Positions 7,752 through 16,643 of a stretch of 64,000 nt of DNA are shown in pieces; the stretch's first letter is position 1, and every line of letters starts with the position of its first letter. The translations under genes were made by a program, and so were the position numbers. The notes beneath the pieces are model-generated. The model was not told the DNA's origin and did not search any database. It worked only from the letters and a program-made list of their open reading frames with translations. This stretch comes from Syntrophomonas sp. GTDB lineage: Bacteria; Bacillota; Syntrophomonadia; Syntrophomonadales; Syntrophomonadaceae. The stretch is from positions 182,972-246,971 of the forward strand of contig JAENZE010000005.1 of NCBI GenBank assembly GCA_016841425.1, read 5' to 3'.

Positions 7752-10436
7752 ATGATTTACTCGGCCGGCATAAGTAAACAGTTGTTAAATATCTATAAGG
7801 ACCGCATGGCTGAACTTAAAGTTAAAATTGATAATGAACATACCGGTCGCAAACGGGCGGAAGAAAAATATAATTCTTTACTACAAATTATCACAACTCT
7901 TTATGACAATACTACGGACATTGCTTTTTCTATAGATAAGAATGGGAGATTAATTTTTCTAAATAAAAAAACGGAAGAATTATTGGGCAGAAGCAAACAA
8001 GAACTTATTGGCTGCAGTGCTGACGATCTATTTCCCCATTACCTGGGAACAAAAGTATATACAGAAGTTATCCGAGCTATGCGGGAAAACGTCACAACAC
8101 TGCTTGAACATTATGACCCTGATTCCGATAGATGGCTGGAAGTCAATGCCTATCCAGCAGAGGATATCCTGGCAGTATTTGTTCGTGATATCACAGAACG
8201 CAAAGAGGCTGAAGAAGCTTTAAAGGAATCTAAACAGGTTATTGATGACATAATTAATTTCCTGCCAGATGCAACCATTGTCATTGACTGCCTGGGAAGG
8301 GTCATCGCCTGGAATCAAGCTGCCGAAGATATGACTGGAATAAAACGCGAAGATATTTTAGGTCAATCTAATTATGCCTATGCTGTCCCCTTTTATAACC
8401 AAAGGCGTCCGATTCTAATCGACCTGGTCTTAAAACCGGAAGAACAGTGGGAAAAAGAATACCAGGAAATATACAGAAAGGGTAATGTATTAATCGGGGA
8501 AAGAAGTTACACCCTGGCTGGAAAATCAGGTTTATATCTTCGGGGAACAGCGGCCCCCCTTTACGACTCTAACTATAACATTATCGGAGCCATAGAGTGC
8601 ATTAGTGATATAAGTGATCACCGACGCACCGAAGAGGCATTGCGCAACAGTGAGAAAATGTACCGCAGAATTGTAGAAACTGCCAACGAAGGAATATGGA
8701 TGGCAAATGCCGACCTGAAAATCACTTTTGTTAATAAACGAATGGCTGAGATGGTAGGTTATTCATCAGAAGAGATAATTGGCAGATCAGTATATGATTT
8801 TGTCTACGAAAAACAATCCATACCCGGTCAAATCAAAAACCGCTTTAGATCCGATGGGATCGTAAAAATTCACGAAGTCAAGCTGATTCACAAAAGCGGC
8901 AGGCTGTTTTGGGTCTTATCATCTTTGACGCCTATCTTCGATAGCAAAGGCTATTTCACAGGTTCCCTGGGACTGATTACTGATATTAATAACAGAAAAT
9001 TAACCGAAGAGGCATTACGAGCCAGTGAGGCCATGTATCGCTGTATTGTTGAGACAGCAAATGAGGGAATCTGGATGCTGGATCAAGATAACACAATTAT
9101 CCTGGTTAATAGAAAAATGGCTGAAATGCTTGGCTATGCAATAGAGGAAATAATTGGACACTCAATATATAGATTTATGGATCAGGAATGGAAAATTGTC
9201 GCTCAAAAACATAACCTTCTCAGGCAGCAGGGTTTGGTTGAGACTTATGAATTCAAATACCTGCGTAAGAATGGGGATGCACTCTGGACTTTATCATCCA
9301 TAGCTCCCGTCTATGACGAAGACAACCATTTCTCAGGTTCGCTGGCTATGATCACCGACATAACTGAACGAAAATTTACCGAAGAATCTTTACGCACCAG
9401 TGAAGAAATGTACCGCCGAATTGTAGAAACAGCCAACGAAGGGATAGGTATGACAGACGGAGTTGGCACGGTAATTTTTGTTAACCATAAGCTGGCTGAA
9501 ATGCTTGGGTATGATGCTAATGAAATGATCAATATGTCATTATATGACTTGACTTTTGAAGAAGACAAATCACTGATTGATGAGCTCATGCAAAGACGAC
9601 AACAAGGAGTTAAAGAAGTTGGTAATGTCAGGTACCGCCGTAAAGACGGTTCTGCTTTATGGGCGATTGTATCCGTCCAGCCCATTGTTGATGACTCCGG
9701 CAAATATTTGGGTTCCCTGGGTATGGTTACTGATATAAGTGAGAATAAAAGGTTAGAGATGGAAATGGCTCATTTAGACCGGCTAAATCTGGTCGGAGAA
9801 ATTGCGGCTGGCATAGGTCATGAAATTAGAAATCCTATGACTGCTGTGCGTGGTTTTCTTCAGATACTGGGTGAAGATGAAAAATATCTGCAGGATAAGG
9901 ACCATTTTAGCCTGATGATTGAAGAATTGGACCGGGCTAACTCTATTATTACAGAGTTTCTTTCCCTGGCCAAAAACCGGGTAGTTAAACTGGAACCAGG
10001 TGATCTCAATGATATAATAGCAGCTATCCTTCCCTTGATACAAGCAGAGGCTATAGTCCAGGATAAACATATAGGCGTAAACTTGAAGACAATCCCTGAT
10101 CTGCTGCTGGATAAAGGGGAAATCCGCCAGCTGATACTGAACCTGGTACGAAATGGCTTGGATGCCATGCAGGCAGGAGGCATATTGACCATAGATACCT
10201 TTACCAGAGATAATGAAGTGGTTCTGGCCATCAAAGACCAGGGCCGCGGATTAGATGAAAGTATAATAGATAAACTAGGCACTCCCTTCATAACCACTAA
10301 AGAGAATGGAACCGGGTTGGGCCTGCCCGTTTGCTACAGTATTGCGGCCCGGCACCATGCCCGAATAACATTGCAGACAACGCCTGAAGGCACCAGTTTT
10401 TGGGTCTTATTTACTATACCAACAACGGTATGTTAG
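7752..10436 (+). CDS. Multi-PAS sensor histidine kinase (orphan)
   Basis: Cytoplasmic-looking sensor kinase of 894 residues with no membrane segment. A short coiled coil (about 12-45) is followed by five PAS domains at roughly 45-150, 160-290, 298-415, 420-540 and 545-665. The last three are close repeats, each beginning with a SEEMYRRIVETANEGI-like string, and each PAS ends with a DITERK/DISDHR linker. The HisKA domain contains the phospho-acceptor His690 in GIGHEIRNPM, and the HATPase domain has NLVRNGLDAM (N box), DQGRGLDE and GTGLGLPVC (G boxes). This layout is typical of kinases feeding Spo0F- or NtrC-like regulators. No response regulator is adjacent. The signal is unknown; PAS domains may bind redox cofactors or ligands. 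Confidence 0.92.
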   Translation: MIYSAGISKQLLNIYKDRMAELKVKIDNEHTGRKRAEEKYNSLLQIITTLYDNTTDIAFSIDKNGRLIFLNKKTEELLGRSKQELIGCSADDLFPHYLGTKVYTEVIRAMRENVTTLLEHYDPDSDRWLEVNAYPAEDILAVFVRDITERKEAEEALKESKQVIDDIINFLPDATIVIDCLGRVIAWNQAAEDMTGIKREDILGQSNYAYAVPFYNQRRPILIDLVLKPEEQWEKEYQEIYRKGNVLIGERSYTLAGKSGLYLRGTAAPLYDSNYNIIGAIECISDISDHRRTEEALRNSEKMYRRIVETANEGIWMANADLKITFVNKRMAEMVGYSSEEIIGRSVYDFVYEKQSIPGQIKNRFRSDGIVKIHEVKLIHKSGRLFWVLSSLTPIFDSKGYFTGSLGLITDINNRKLTEEALRASEAMYRCIVETANEGIWMLDQDNTIILVNRKMAEMLGYAIEEIIGHSIYRFMDQEWKIVAQKHNLLRQQGLVETYEFKYLRKNGDALWTLSSIAPVYDEDNHFSGSLAMITDITERKFTEESLRTSEEMYRRIVETANEGIGMTDGVGTVIFVNHKLAEMLGYDANEMINMSLYDLTFEEDKSLIDELMQRRQQGVKEVGNVRYRRKDGSALWAIVSVQPIVDDSGKYLGSLGMVTDISENKRLEMEMAHLDRLNLVGEIAAGIGHEIRNPMTAVRGFLQILGEDEKYLQDKDHFSLMIEELDRANSIITEFLSLAKNRVVKLEPGDLNDIIAAILPLIQAEAIVQDKHIGVNLKTIPDLLLDKGEIRQLILNLVRNGLDAMQAGGILTIDTFTRDNEVVLAIKDQGRGLDESIIDKLGTPFITTKENGTGLGLPVCYSIAARHHARITLQTTPEGTSFWVLFTIPTTVC

Positions 10437-10556
10437 CTCCAATGCGGAGAATATTAATAATACTTTCTCTCCGGGATCTGCTGTCCCCAGCATGTGCTTA
10501 AAGATGGACACGTTTCATTGGTTTATAAAACGCGGGACTTTGATGGAGCCGAACCG

Positions 10557-10600
10557 CAAGAAGATGACAGTCCAAAACCGTCCTCACTGTCATCTTCTTG
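10557..10600. terminator. Bidirectional terminator hairpin
   Basis: A perfect 15-bp inverted repeat (CAAGAAGATGACAGT at 10557-10571 and its complement at 10586-10600) with a 14-base loop. It is followed on the plus strand by T-rich sequence and lies between two convergent transcription units (the kinase and tatA). The loop and flank contain pieces of the GAACCGTCC repeat family. Confidence 0.75.
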
Positions 10601-10606
10601 TTGTTA

Positions 10607-10786
10607 TTATTTTTCAGTTACATCCAGATAGTCATCTGTTTCCTCCCGGGCTTTCTTGAAATTGCTCAGAGCTTTACCCATGGATTCCCCTACCTTGGGT
10701 AATTTACCTGGTCCTACTATTATTAACAGTACAACCAAAATGAACACCATTTCCCAGGGGCCAAAGTTACCAATCAGTCCAAACAT
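10607..10786 (-). CDS. tatA: Twin-arginine translocase subunit TatA/TatE
   Basis: Small pore-forming component of the Tat system that exports folded, cofactor-loaded proteins. The 59-residue product has an N-terminal membrane helix (about residues 8-25), the GPGKLP hinge, and an amphipathic helix KVGESMGKALSNFKKAREE, the classic TatA pattern. It is shorter than many TatA proteins but complete. A GAGGAGG-like ribosome site precedes the ATG at 10786, and tatC begins 20 bases upstream on the same strand. The window contains a Tat-dependent flavoprotein at 14690-16405 as a possible cargo. Confidence 0.93.
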   Translation of the reverse strand: MFGLIGNFGPWEMVFILVVLLIIVGPGKLPKVGESMGKALSNFKKAREETDDYLDVTEK

Positions 10787-10806
10787 AATTTCATCCTCCT
10801 CTTTCT

Positions 10807-11565
10807 TTAAGCCGGGCTGCCCACGGTTTCCATCCTTCTGCTGCCCGTTATTCTCGCTACCACAACACTTATTTCAAACAGTATATATACTGGAATGGCC
10901 ATCAAGGCCATAGAAATTGGGTCTCCGCCAGGAGTTAAGGCGGATGATAATACCGCGATAGTCAATATTGCATATTTGCGATTGCTCGATAAGAACTGAT
11001 AATTAATTATTCCAAGCCGGCTTAAAAGCCACGAGACTACCGGCAGTTCAAATACCAGCCCAAAGGGCAGGGTAAAGGCCAAAATAAATCCGGCATATTG
11101 GTCAACTTTAAACATGGTTTCCAGACTGTCCCCGGCTATATAGATGAAAAACGCCAGTACCGCCTTAAGAACTACAAAATATGAGAAGAGGATACCACCG
11201 GTGAAAAGCAGCACACTGACCGGGACAAAATAATATATATATTTCTTTTCATGGGAATGTAAGGCCGGACTGATAAATCTCCACAGGGACCACATTATTA
11301 CTGGAAAGGCAATTACAAACCCGAAAAATATAGACACTTTCAGTTTTACAAAAAAGGCCTCCGTTACCCCGGTTACCACTAGATTTTTCCCCTGAGCAGT
11401 CATGGGGTTGGTGACGATATTGAGCAGGGATTCACTCTGCCAGAAGCATGCCACCGCTGCTATTAAAATTGCCGCCACACTTATTATCATTGATTTGCGA
11501 AGTTCCTCCAGATGTTCCAGGATGCTATTCAGTTTTTCGTCTTCCTGCGCGGTTTCAACAGCCAT
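10807..11565 (-). CDS. tatC: Twin-arginine translocase subunit TatC
   Basis: Signal-peptide receptor of the Tat export system, 252 residues with six membrane segments. The N-terminal motif ILEHLEELRKSM is the conserved recognition site of the twin-arginine signal, and VFELPVVSWLLSRLGII and ALTPGGDPISMALMAIPVY are family signatures. I chose ATG 11565 over the adjacent TTG at 11568 because of its better spacing to the GAGGAG ribosome site. It forms a two-gene unit with tatA, directly downstream of the cytochrome maturation genes on the same strand. Confidence 0.94.
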   Translation of the reverse strand: MAVETAQEDEKLNSILEHLEELRKSMIISVAAILIAAVACFWQSESLLNIVTNPMTAQGKNLVVTGVTEAFFVKLKVSIFFGFVIAFPVIMWSLWRFISPALHSHEKKYIYYFVPVSVLLFTGGILFSYFVVLKAVLAFFIYIAGDSLETMFKVDQYAGFILAFTLPFGLVFELPVVSWLLSRLGIINYQFLSSNRKYAILTIAVLSSALTPGGDPISMALMAIPVYILFEISVVVARITGSRRMETVGSPA

Positions 11566-11668
11566 CAAAATTCTCCTCTCTGTTAGAGAATTACCATTAA
11601 CACCGTATACCCAACAGCTTAAGTTTTTATTTCCATGGGATACAACTGACAGGATATTACCCTAATAT

Positions 11669-12454
11669 CTAGCCATAACTGTGCAGTCCAGACAATAGAT
11701 AGTTTACTCCAAAGAAAGTAAAGAGTACCAGGATAAAACCAGCCACTACCATAAGGTTGGCATTGCTGCCTTTCCACCCTTTGCTGCGATAGACATGCAG
11801 GTAAATAGCATATATTATCCACGTTACCAGGGCCCAGGTTTCTTTGGGATCCCAGCTCCAATAGGTTCCCCAGGCTTGTTCAGCCCACACGCCGCCCAGC
11901 ACTATAGAGATTGAGAGCATTACGAAGCCCCCGCCCGCTGCTCGATAAACATTAATATCCTCATGCTGGTCTCCTTTTACCAGCTGCATCACTGCCAGAG
12001 CGGCACCAAGGGTGAAAGCGCTGTAGGCAATCACTGCTGTTAATACATGACTTGTAAGCCACGGACTTTTCAATGCCGGCATCAACGGACTGTAAGAACC
12101 ATGCTGTTGGGGCATAAAAATAAACACTGCAGCCAGCAATAAGGCGGCAATAAACATCAATACTGCTCCGCCGGTTTTGCTTTGACTCATCTTTTCATAC
12201 AGCAAATACAGCAGCACACTTATAAAAGTAAAGCTGATCAAAAACTCATAACCGTCAGTTAAAGGCAGCCTGCCGCTTATTATGGTTCGTGCCGCCAGTG
12301 CGGTCAGGTTGGCCAGGGCGCCTATTATGGCTGCCAGGTTGGCTGCCCGAAACAGCTGATGGTGCCTGGTTTTTAGTCCCAGTGCATATAAAATGCCGCT
12401 TATTAGATAGATGAACAGGGCTAGAACAATACTGATCTTAATTAACACCGCCAT
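11669..12454 (-). CDS. ccsB: Cytochrome c biogenesis protein CcsB/ResC
   Basis: Heme-handling membrane protein of the System II cytochrome c maturation pathway, 261 residues and about eight membrane segments. The heme-binding WWD-type motif is present as WGTYWSWDPKETWALVTW, and conserved histidines lie in SPWLTSHVLTAVIAYSAF and in the last helix loop. It follows resB with a 3-base gap and acts with it to export heme and attach it to CXXCH motifs. Both pentaheme cytochromes nearby (13713-14255 and 19858-20403) would need this system. Confidence 0.94.
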   Translation of the reverse strand: MAVLIKISIVLALFIYLISGILYALGLKTRHHQLFRAANLAAIIGALANLTALAARTIISGRLPLTDGYEFLISFTFISVLLYLLYEKMSQSKTGGAVLMFIAALLLAAVFIFMPQQHGSYSPLMPALKSPWLTSHVLTAVIAYSAFTLGAALAVMQLVKGDQHEDINVYRAAGGGFVMLSISIVLGGVWAEQAWGTYWSWDPKETWALVTWIIYAIYLHVYRSKGWKGSNANLMVVAGFILVLFTFFGVNYLLSGLHSYG

Positions 12455-12457
12455 TAT

Positions 12458-13462
12458 TTAATCCTCCACCGTTTTCCTGTCATTAATCTCTCTTGGCCTG
12501 GTAAAAATTTTAATTTCGGCTAAGACCACCCCCAGCATAAATAAGATTCCCCCGGCTCCTGCATAAGGCAGTCCCGGATCTTCTTTTACTTTTAAAACCG
12601 AGTACGACTTGAGCCCATTAAACTCGACATAGGCACCTGAATCTATTTCAATTCTTTCGCCAAAAGGGGCAGAGCCTACGCCCATGAGTACTTTATCATG
12701 GTAAACAGAATAGATTACCCTGGGATTATTAGGCTGCATAGATTTACTTTCCATACCGTAGGCAGGATCAAAATCCGGTATATATTTGAAGACCTTTACC
12801 TGCCCTCTGCTTCCTGGAATCTCAAGCAGCTGCCCTTCATGAGCGACATAGGAATCGATTTGCCCCTGCCCTTCTACTGTCACATCCACCATACTGCCAT
12901 AACTCTGCTGATAAACTTTGATCCCCTCATACTTCAGGGGATGGTTAACACTGATAGTCGCCTGTTGTTCCAACCGATCGCCTTTGTACAAGCTCACTCT
13001 GGATAAATACTGGGATGGCATATTGTTTTCATATAATTCGATTTCAAATGCTTCCAGGAACAGATTTAATTCCTCTCCGTCTTTATCCCGGTTAATAAGT
13101 GCTCTTTCCCCTTCTATCAGCTTAACCGTACCACTATGCCCGGTCCAACTATTAATCATTCCACCAATCAGAATCAATATTAATCCGCTATGCAGAATAA
13201 GCAGACCCCACTGTCTGAACTGCCTTATTATGTCGGTCTGTTTTCCCAACAACTTCCGAACCCGAAGGCATCGATTAAAGGTACATAAACCCAGGTTTAG
13301 AAACAACATACCTATCAAGGTATTGAACAACATCAGATGGTAAAACCTATCCGGTAGCAAACTGCTTCCTACTGCTGAGAATACAGCCAGCAGTGCCAGT
13401 AAAATTACTCCGGTTTTCATGGAGGAAAAAGTCTTAAACATATTATTAAAAATCTGACTCAT
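12458..13462 (-). CDS. resB: Cytochrome c biogenesis protein ResB
   Basis: Partner of CcsB in System II cytochrome c maturation. The 334-residue protein has membrane segments near residues 14-36, 45-65 and 80-105, a large extracytoplasmic domain, and a last membrane helix near 295-315 (GAGGILFMLGVVLAEIKIF). I chose the ATG at 13462: a GAGGAGGAG ribosome site lies 7 bases upstream, whereas the longer frame from a TTG at 13489 would translate the ribosome site itself. It is shorter than Bacillus ResB but has the usual layout. Confidence 0.91.
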   Translation of the reverse strand: MSQIFNNMFKTFSSMKTGVILLALLAVFSAVGSSLLPDRFYHLMLFNTLIGMLFLNLGLCTFNRCLRVRKLLGKQTDIIRQFRQWGLLILHSGLILILIGGMINSWTGHSGTVKLIEGERALINRDKDGEELNLFLEAFEIELYENNMPSQYLSRVSLYKGDRLEQQATISVNHPLKYEGIKVYQQSYGSMVDVTVEGQGQIDSYVAHEGQLLEIPGSRGQVKVFKYIPDFDPAYGMESKSMQPNNPRVIYSVYHDKVLMGVGSAPFGERIEIDSGAYVEFNGLKSYSVLKVKEDPGLPYAGAGGILFMLGVVLAEIKIFTRPREINDRKTVED

Positions 13463-13712
13463 ATGCCGACTCCTCCTCTCAATAAGCAAGAAGACAGTTC
13501 TACTGTTTTCTTAATCAATAGTATTTGAAAATGATTTAACAGCAGAACCGTCCTCTACTTCTCTTAGCTTCTAGCTTGTTTTGATTACCCGTTAACTACA
13601 TTGTACAATTATCTCTGGCTTTTGCCTTTAGATGAATGAACAATTTCAAGCGCATTTAATTGTGCAGGCATCCAATTGTCTGCCTATCTGATATGCTCCA
13701 GCCTGCATTATA

Positions 13713-14255
13713 TTATTTAATCCAGCTTTCATCCAGCTCGTCCATCCAATTAAAGATGTGACATTCGGAGCATAATACTTTTGACTCCTGGTGCATACTA
13801 TGGCATACATTACATTCCAGCTCCCCGTTATGTGAATCATGGGGGTTGGAATCTTCAAAATTAGTAGCTGTTTTGACCGCAGTATCAAAATCATCATGAC
13901 ATTCCAGGCAGAAATCCTTTGAAAATTCACGCTTTTCCAGCGGAACCTGGTAATCTCCGGTTATAAACTTCCAACCTTCCTCGACCTGTATCGCAATCGA
14001 GCTTTCATGACAATCGTGGCACACCAGGTCAGCTTCCGCATGCTTGTTGGCCAGCAGCACGCTGTCATGGTAGGAATCATAATAGGGCTGCATTAGATGA
14101 CAGCTGCTGCAAAATTCTGGATTCTCACTGGCCTTAAGCAGGTAAGCTCCTGTCCCCACTCCAATAATAACAGCTAATCCTAATCCTGCCAGTATTACTT
14201 TTTTACTGAATAAAGCTTTCCATCCTCTTTTGCCCTTTTCTGCATCATTTTCCAT
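13713..14255 (-). CDS. Membrane-anchored pentaheme cytochrome c (NapC/NrfH-like)
   Basis: Quinol-side electron carrier of 180 residues. One N-terminal membrane helix (about 19-41) is followed by five CXXCH heme-binding motifs at residues 49, 79, 116, 148 and 162 (CSSCH, CHDCH, CLECH, CNVCH, CSECH). The first, FCSSCHLMQPYYDSY, and the HAEADLVCHDCH region resemble NapC/NirT/NrfH proteins, which take electrons from menaquinol and pass them to an extracytoplasmic reductase. It is divergent from the Tat-exported flavoprotein at 14690 and about 75% identical by eye to the cytochrome at 19858-20403. A GGAGGG ribosome site precedes the ATG. Confidence 0.9.
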   Translation of the reverse strand: MENDAEKGKRGWKALFSKKVILAGLGLAVIIGVGTGAYLLKASENPEFCSSCHLMQPYYDSYHDSVLLANKHAEADLVCHDCHESSIAIQVEEGWKFITGDYQVPLEKREFSKDFCLECHDDFDTAVKTATNFEDSNPHDSHNGELECNVCHSMHQESKVLCSECHIFNWMDELDESWIK

Positions 14256-14689
14256 TTAATAGCCCTCCTAATAGAGTTATAATCATGATTTGGTTATTAT
14301 AATTGCTCTGGCATCAAAGCAGGCTGCAATCAGGCGAGTTTTGATCCTGCTCAGAAAAAAACGGAAAGCATTTACAGCCCATCCATTCGTTCCATTTCGC
14401 TGCAGCCTCTACACATATCCTCCCTCTGTACAAAAAAGCAGTCCAAGTTTATAATGAAATGTATACGTCGGTGGAAATACCATATAGTATTGCCTCACAA
14501 ATTCACCTCAATTATAATCCATCTGCCAGCTAATTTCTTTTAGAGTACACCCCAAGGATTTTGTCGAATTTTAGTATCGGCCCCCAATCGAATAACCTAA
14601 TTGTGCGTGCTACCATTAAACTAAACCTAATACTTACTTCTTGGCATGTCGTTTTGTAAACAGATAAACAATAAGAGAGGAGAAGGATT
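14256..14689. promoter_or_regulatory. Divergent control region between cytochrome and flavoprotein
   Basis: The 434-base region separates two divergent genes that probably form one reductase, so it should hold both promoters and possibly operators for the PucR-type regulator at 16644. No reading frame looks real. I could not settle on promoter hexamers. An AGAGAGGAGAAGG ribosome site precedes the flavoprotein start. Confidence 0.5.
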
Positions 14690-16405
14690 ATGAGTTTAGA
14701 AGAAAACGGCAAAAAAGGTATTTCCAGACGAAAATTTATACAAGGCACAGCCATAGGAGCTGTGGGACTGGCTTCAGCCGGCATGCTGGCAGGCTGCAGC
14801 CCAAAAGAGGAAACCCCTTCTGATGGACAGGCCGGCACATCAACCAGCAAGTGGAGCTGGGAGACCAAGCCTGACCCGATACCTGCTTCTGAGATCAAGA
14901 AAACCGTAGATACTGAAGTTTTAGTAATTGGTGCCGGGCTGGCTGGCACGGTTGCTTCATTGTCTGCTAATGAAGCCGGGGCCAAAGTCGTACTTATCGA
15001 CAAAAATGATACCTGGGCAGCTCGCGGAGGCCATATTACCGCTTTTGGTACCAAGCTGCAGAAGGAACTCGGCATCAGTGTAGACTACCGCCAGGTTATC
15101 AGAAGGTGGGTCTACTGGGCCCAGGGAAGATGTAAAGAAGATCTGCTCTGGCTCTTTGCCGAGAAGAGCGGCGCCTGTTTTGATTGGGTAAGGGACCAGG
15201 TTGAACCACGAGGATTGAAGATAGCCATGTGGGACGGATATTTTAAAGGACCTGATTATACCGAATACCCGGTTACGCATTTCTTCTATCAGGACGGCAC
15301 CGACTTTATGTACCAGAATGGTAACATCGAAGGGGCTGGAAACGGTGTTCTGCTGCCTATCCTGGAGGAAATCATCAAAGAAAAGGGCATTGAGATCCAT
15401 TATAAGACCCCGGCTGTGCAACTGATCAGGGAAGGCGACGGGCCGGTTACCGGCATTGTTGCAGGAGAAGCAGGCAACTATACCCAGTATAATGCCAGCA
15501 AAGGCGTAATTATAGCTACTGGCGACTATGCCTCCGACCAAGAGATGGTAGAAAGATACGATCCCTTTGCTCTGCAGGCTGATTCCCAGATCTATTTCCC
15601 CAACAAATGTAATACCGGTGATGCTCATAAAATGGCCATGTGGGCCGGTGGAGCCATGCAGAAAGTGGAACCCCATGCAGCAGTTATCCACCTTGAATCT
15701 GGAGCTCAGAGCTATGCTTTCCTGCATGTTAATGCTCTAGGCAACCGCTTCAAAAATGAAGATGTTAACACCCAGTCCAAGAGCTGTACCAAGGAATATG
15801 AACCTGAGGGAATCGCCTGGACGGTATATGATGCTGATGGCTTATCTCAGGTTAAGCAGCAGATAGATGCCGGCATTGGTGGTGGATTATTCTATGGCCA
15901 GACCTTCCAGCGTATAGGGACCGAATTCGATATGGCAGCTGAACAGCAGGTATTAGATCTGCATATAAGCAATGGCAAAGTGGTGACCGCTAATACCCTG
16001 GAAGAACTGGCAGAAAAGATGGGAGTACCGGTTGATAACTTTGTAGCTACGGTTAAACGTTATAATGAAATAGTTGCAGCTAAAAATGATGAAGATTATG
16101 GTAAACGGGCTGAATTATTAACACCCATCGTAAAGGCACCATTTTACGCCGGAAAACTTTTAAGCACCGTCCTTACCATGGTAGGCGGCCTGCGTACCAA
16201 CTCTAACCTTAATGTACTGGATGAAAATGACCAGCCTATTGAAGGCCTTTATGTGGCCGGTTCTGCTGCTGGTGACTTCTTTGCTAACGACTATCCTACT
16301 ATTTGTCCCGGTATCGGACATGGTCGCTGCATAACCTTCGGCCGCCTGGCTGGAATTATTGCTGCCGGAAAATCCATTGACGTAGTACCATCACTAGAAG
16401 TCTAA
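14690..16405 (+). CDS. Tat-exported FAD-dependent reductase (FAD_binding_2 / fumarate reductase-like)
   Basis: Flavoprotein of 571 residues with a twin-arginine signal (SRRKFIQ, Arg13-Arg14) and a lipobox ending at Cys36 (MLAGC), so it should be a lipid-anchored extracytoplasmic enzyme. The dinucleotide fold GAGLAG is at 81-86. Family features of fumarate/urocanate-type reductases are present in outline: VIHLESGA (His334) and the C-terminal ITFGRLAG. However, the position of the catalytic arginine of fumarate reductases appears to be Gln362 (NEDVNTQSK), and the RLGGN motif is replaced by NDYPTICPGIGHGR. It is therefore unlikely to reduce fumarate; the substrate is unknown. Electrons probably come from the divergent pentaheme cytochrome. 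Confidence 0.85.
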   Translation: MSLEENGKKGISRRKFIQGTAIGAVGLASAGMLAGCSPKEETPSDGQAGTSTSKWSWETKPDPIPASEIKKTVDTEVLVIGAGLAGTVASLSANEAGAKVVLIDKNDTWAARGGHITAFGTKLQKELGISVDYRQVIRRWVYWAQGRCKEDLLWLFAEKSGACFDWVRDQVEPRGLKIAMWDGYFKGPDYTEYPVTHFFYQDGTDFMYQNGNIEGAGNGVLLPILEEIIKEKGIEIHYKTPAVQLIREGDGPVTGIVAGEAGNYTQYNASKGVIIATGDYASDQEMVERYDPFALQADSQIYFPNKCNTGDAHKMAMWAGGAMQKVEPHAAVIHLESGAQSYAFLHVNALGNRFKNEDVNTQSKSCTKEYEPEGIAWTVYDADGLSQVKQQIDAGIGGGLFYGQTFQRIGTEFDMAAEQQVLDLHISNGKVVTANTLEELAEKMGVPVDNFVATVKRYNEIVAAKNDEDYGKRAELLTPIVKAPFYAGKLLSTVLTMVGGLRTNSNLNVLDENDQPIEGLYVAGSAAGDFFANDYPTICPGIGHGRCITFGRLAGIIAAGKSIDVVPSLEV

Positions 16406-16442
16406 TTTATACCGCTTAATTAATTACATTTGAATTTACGGA

Positions 16443-16476
16443 CAAGGGGAGCATCGTACCTTCGATTCTCCCCTTG
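16443..16476 (+). terminator. Stable hairpin after the flavoprotein gene
   Basis: CAAGGGGAG at 16443-16451 pairs with CTCCCCTTG at 16468-16476, with an inner ATCG/CGAT extension, giving a long GC-rich stem 37 bases after the stop codon. No T-run follows, so it may protect the mRNA end or act as a weak terminator. Confidence 0.6.
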
Positions 16477-16643
16477 CAACACAGGAAGGAAATACTAAAG
16501 AGCAAGACGTTAATAGCAGAAGCTAAAATGATAAAATATTTATGGGTATATTAACTTGGCATTACAGTTTCTCATGATAGCCATACTACAAAAAACGGCA
16601 GTTGATTATCGGATATTGAAGTGAATTATGGTGGTGTAATTTT

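Noticed and set aside
14690..16405. Annotation as a true fumarate reductase or succinate dehydrogenase
   Set aside because: The catalytic arginine and RLGGN motif are not found at the expected places, and there is no heme domain or FrdB-type partner.
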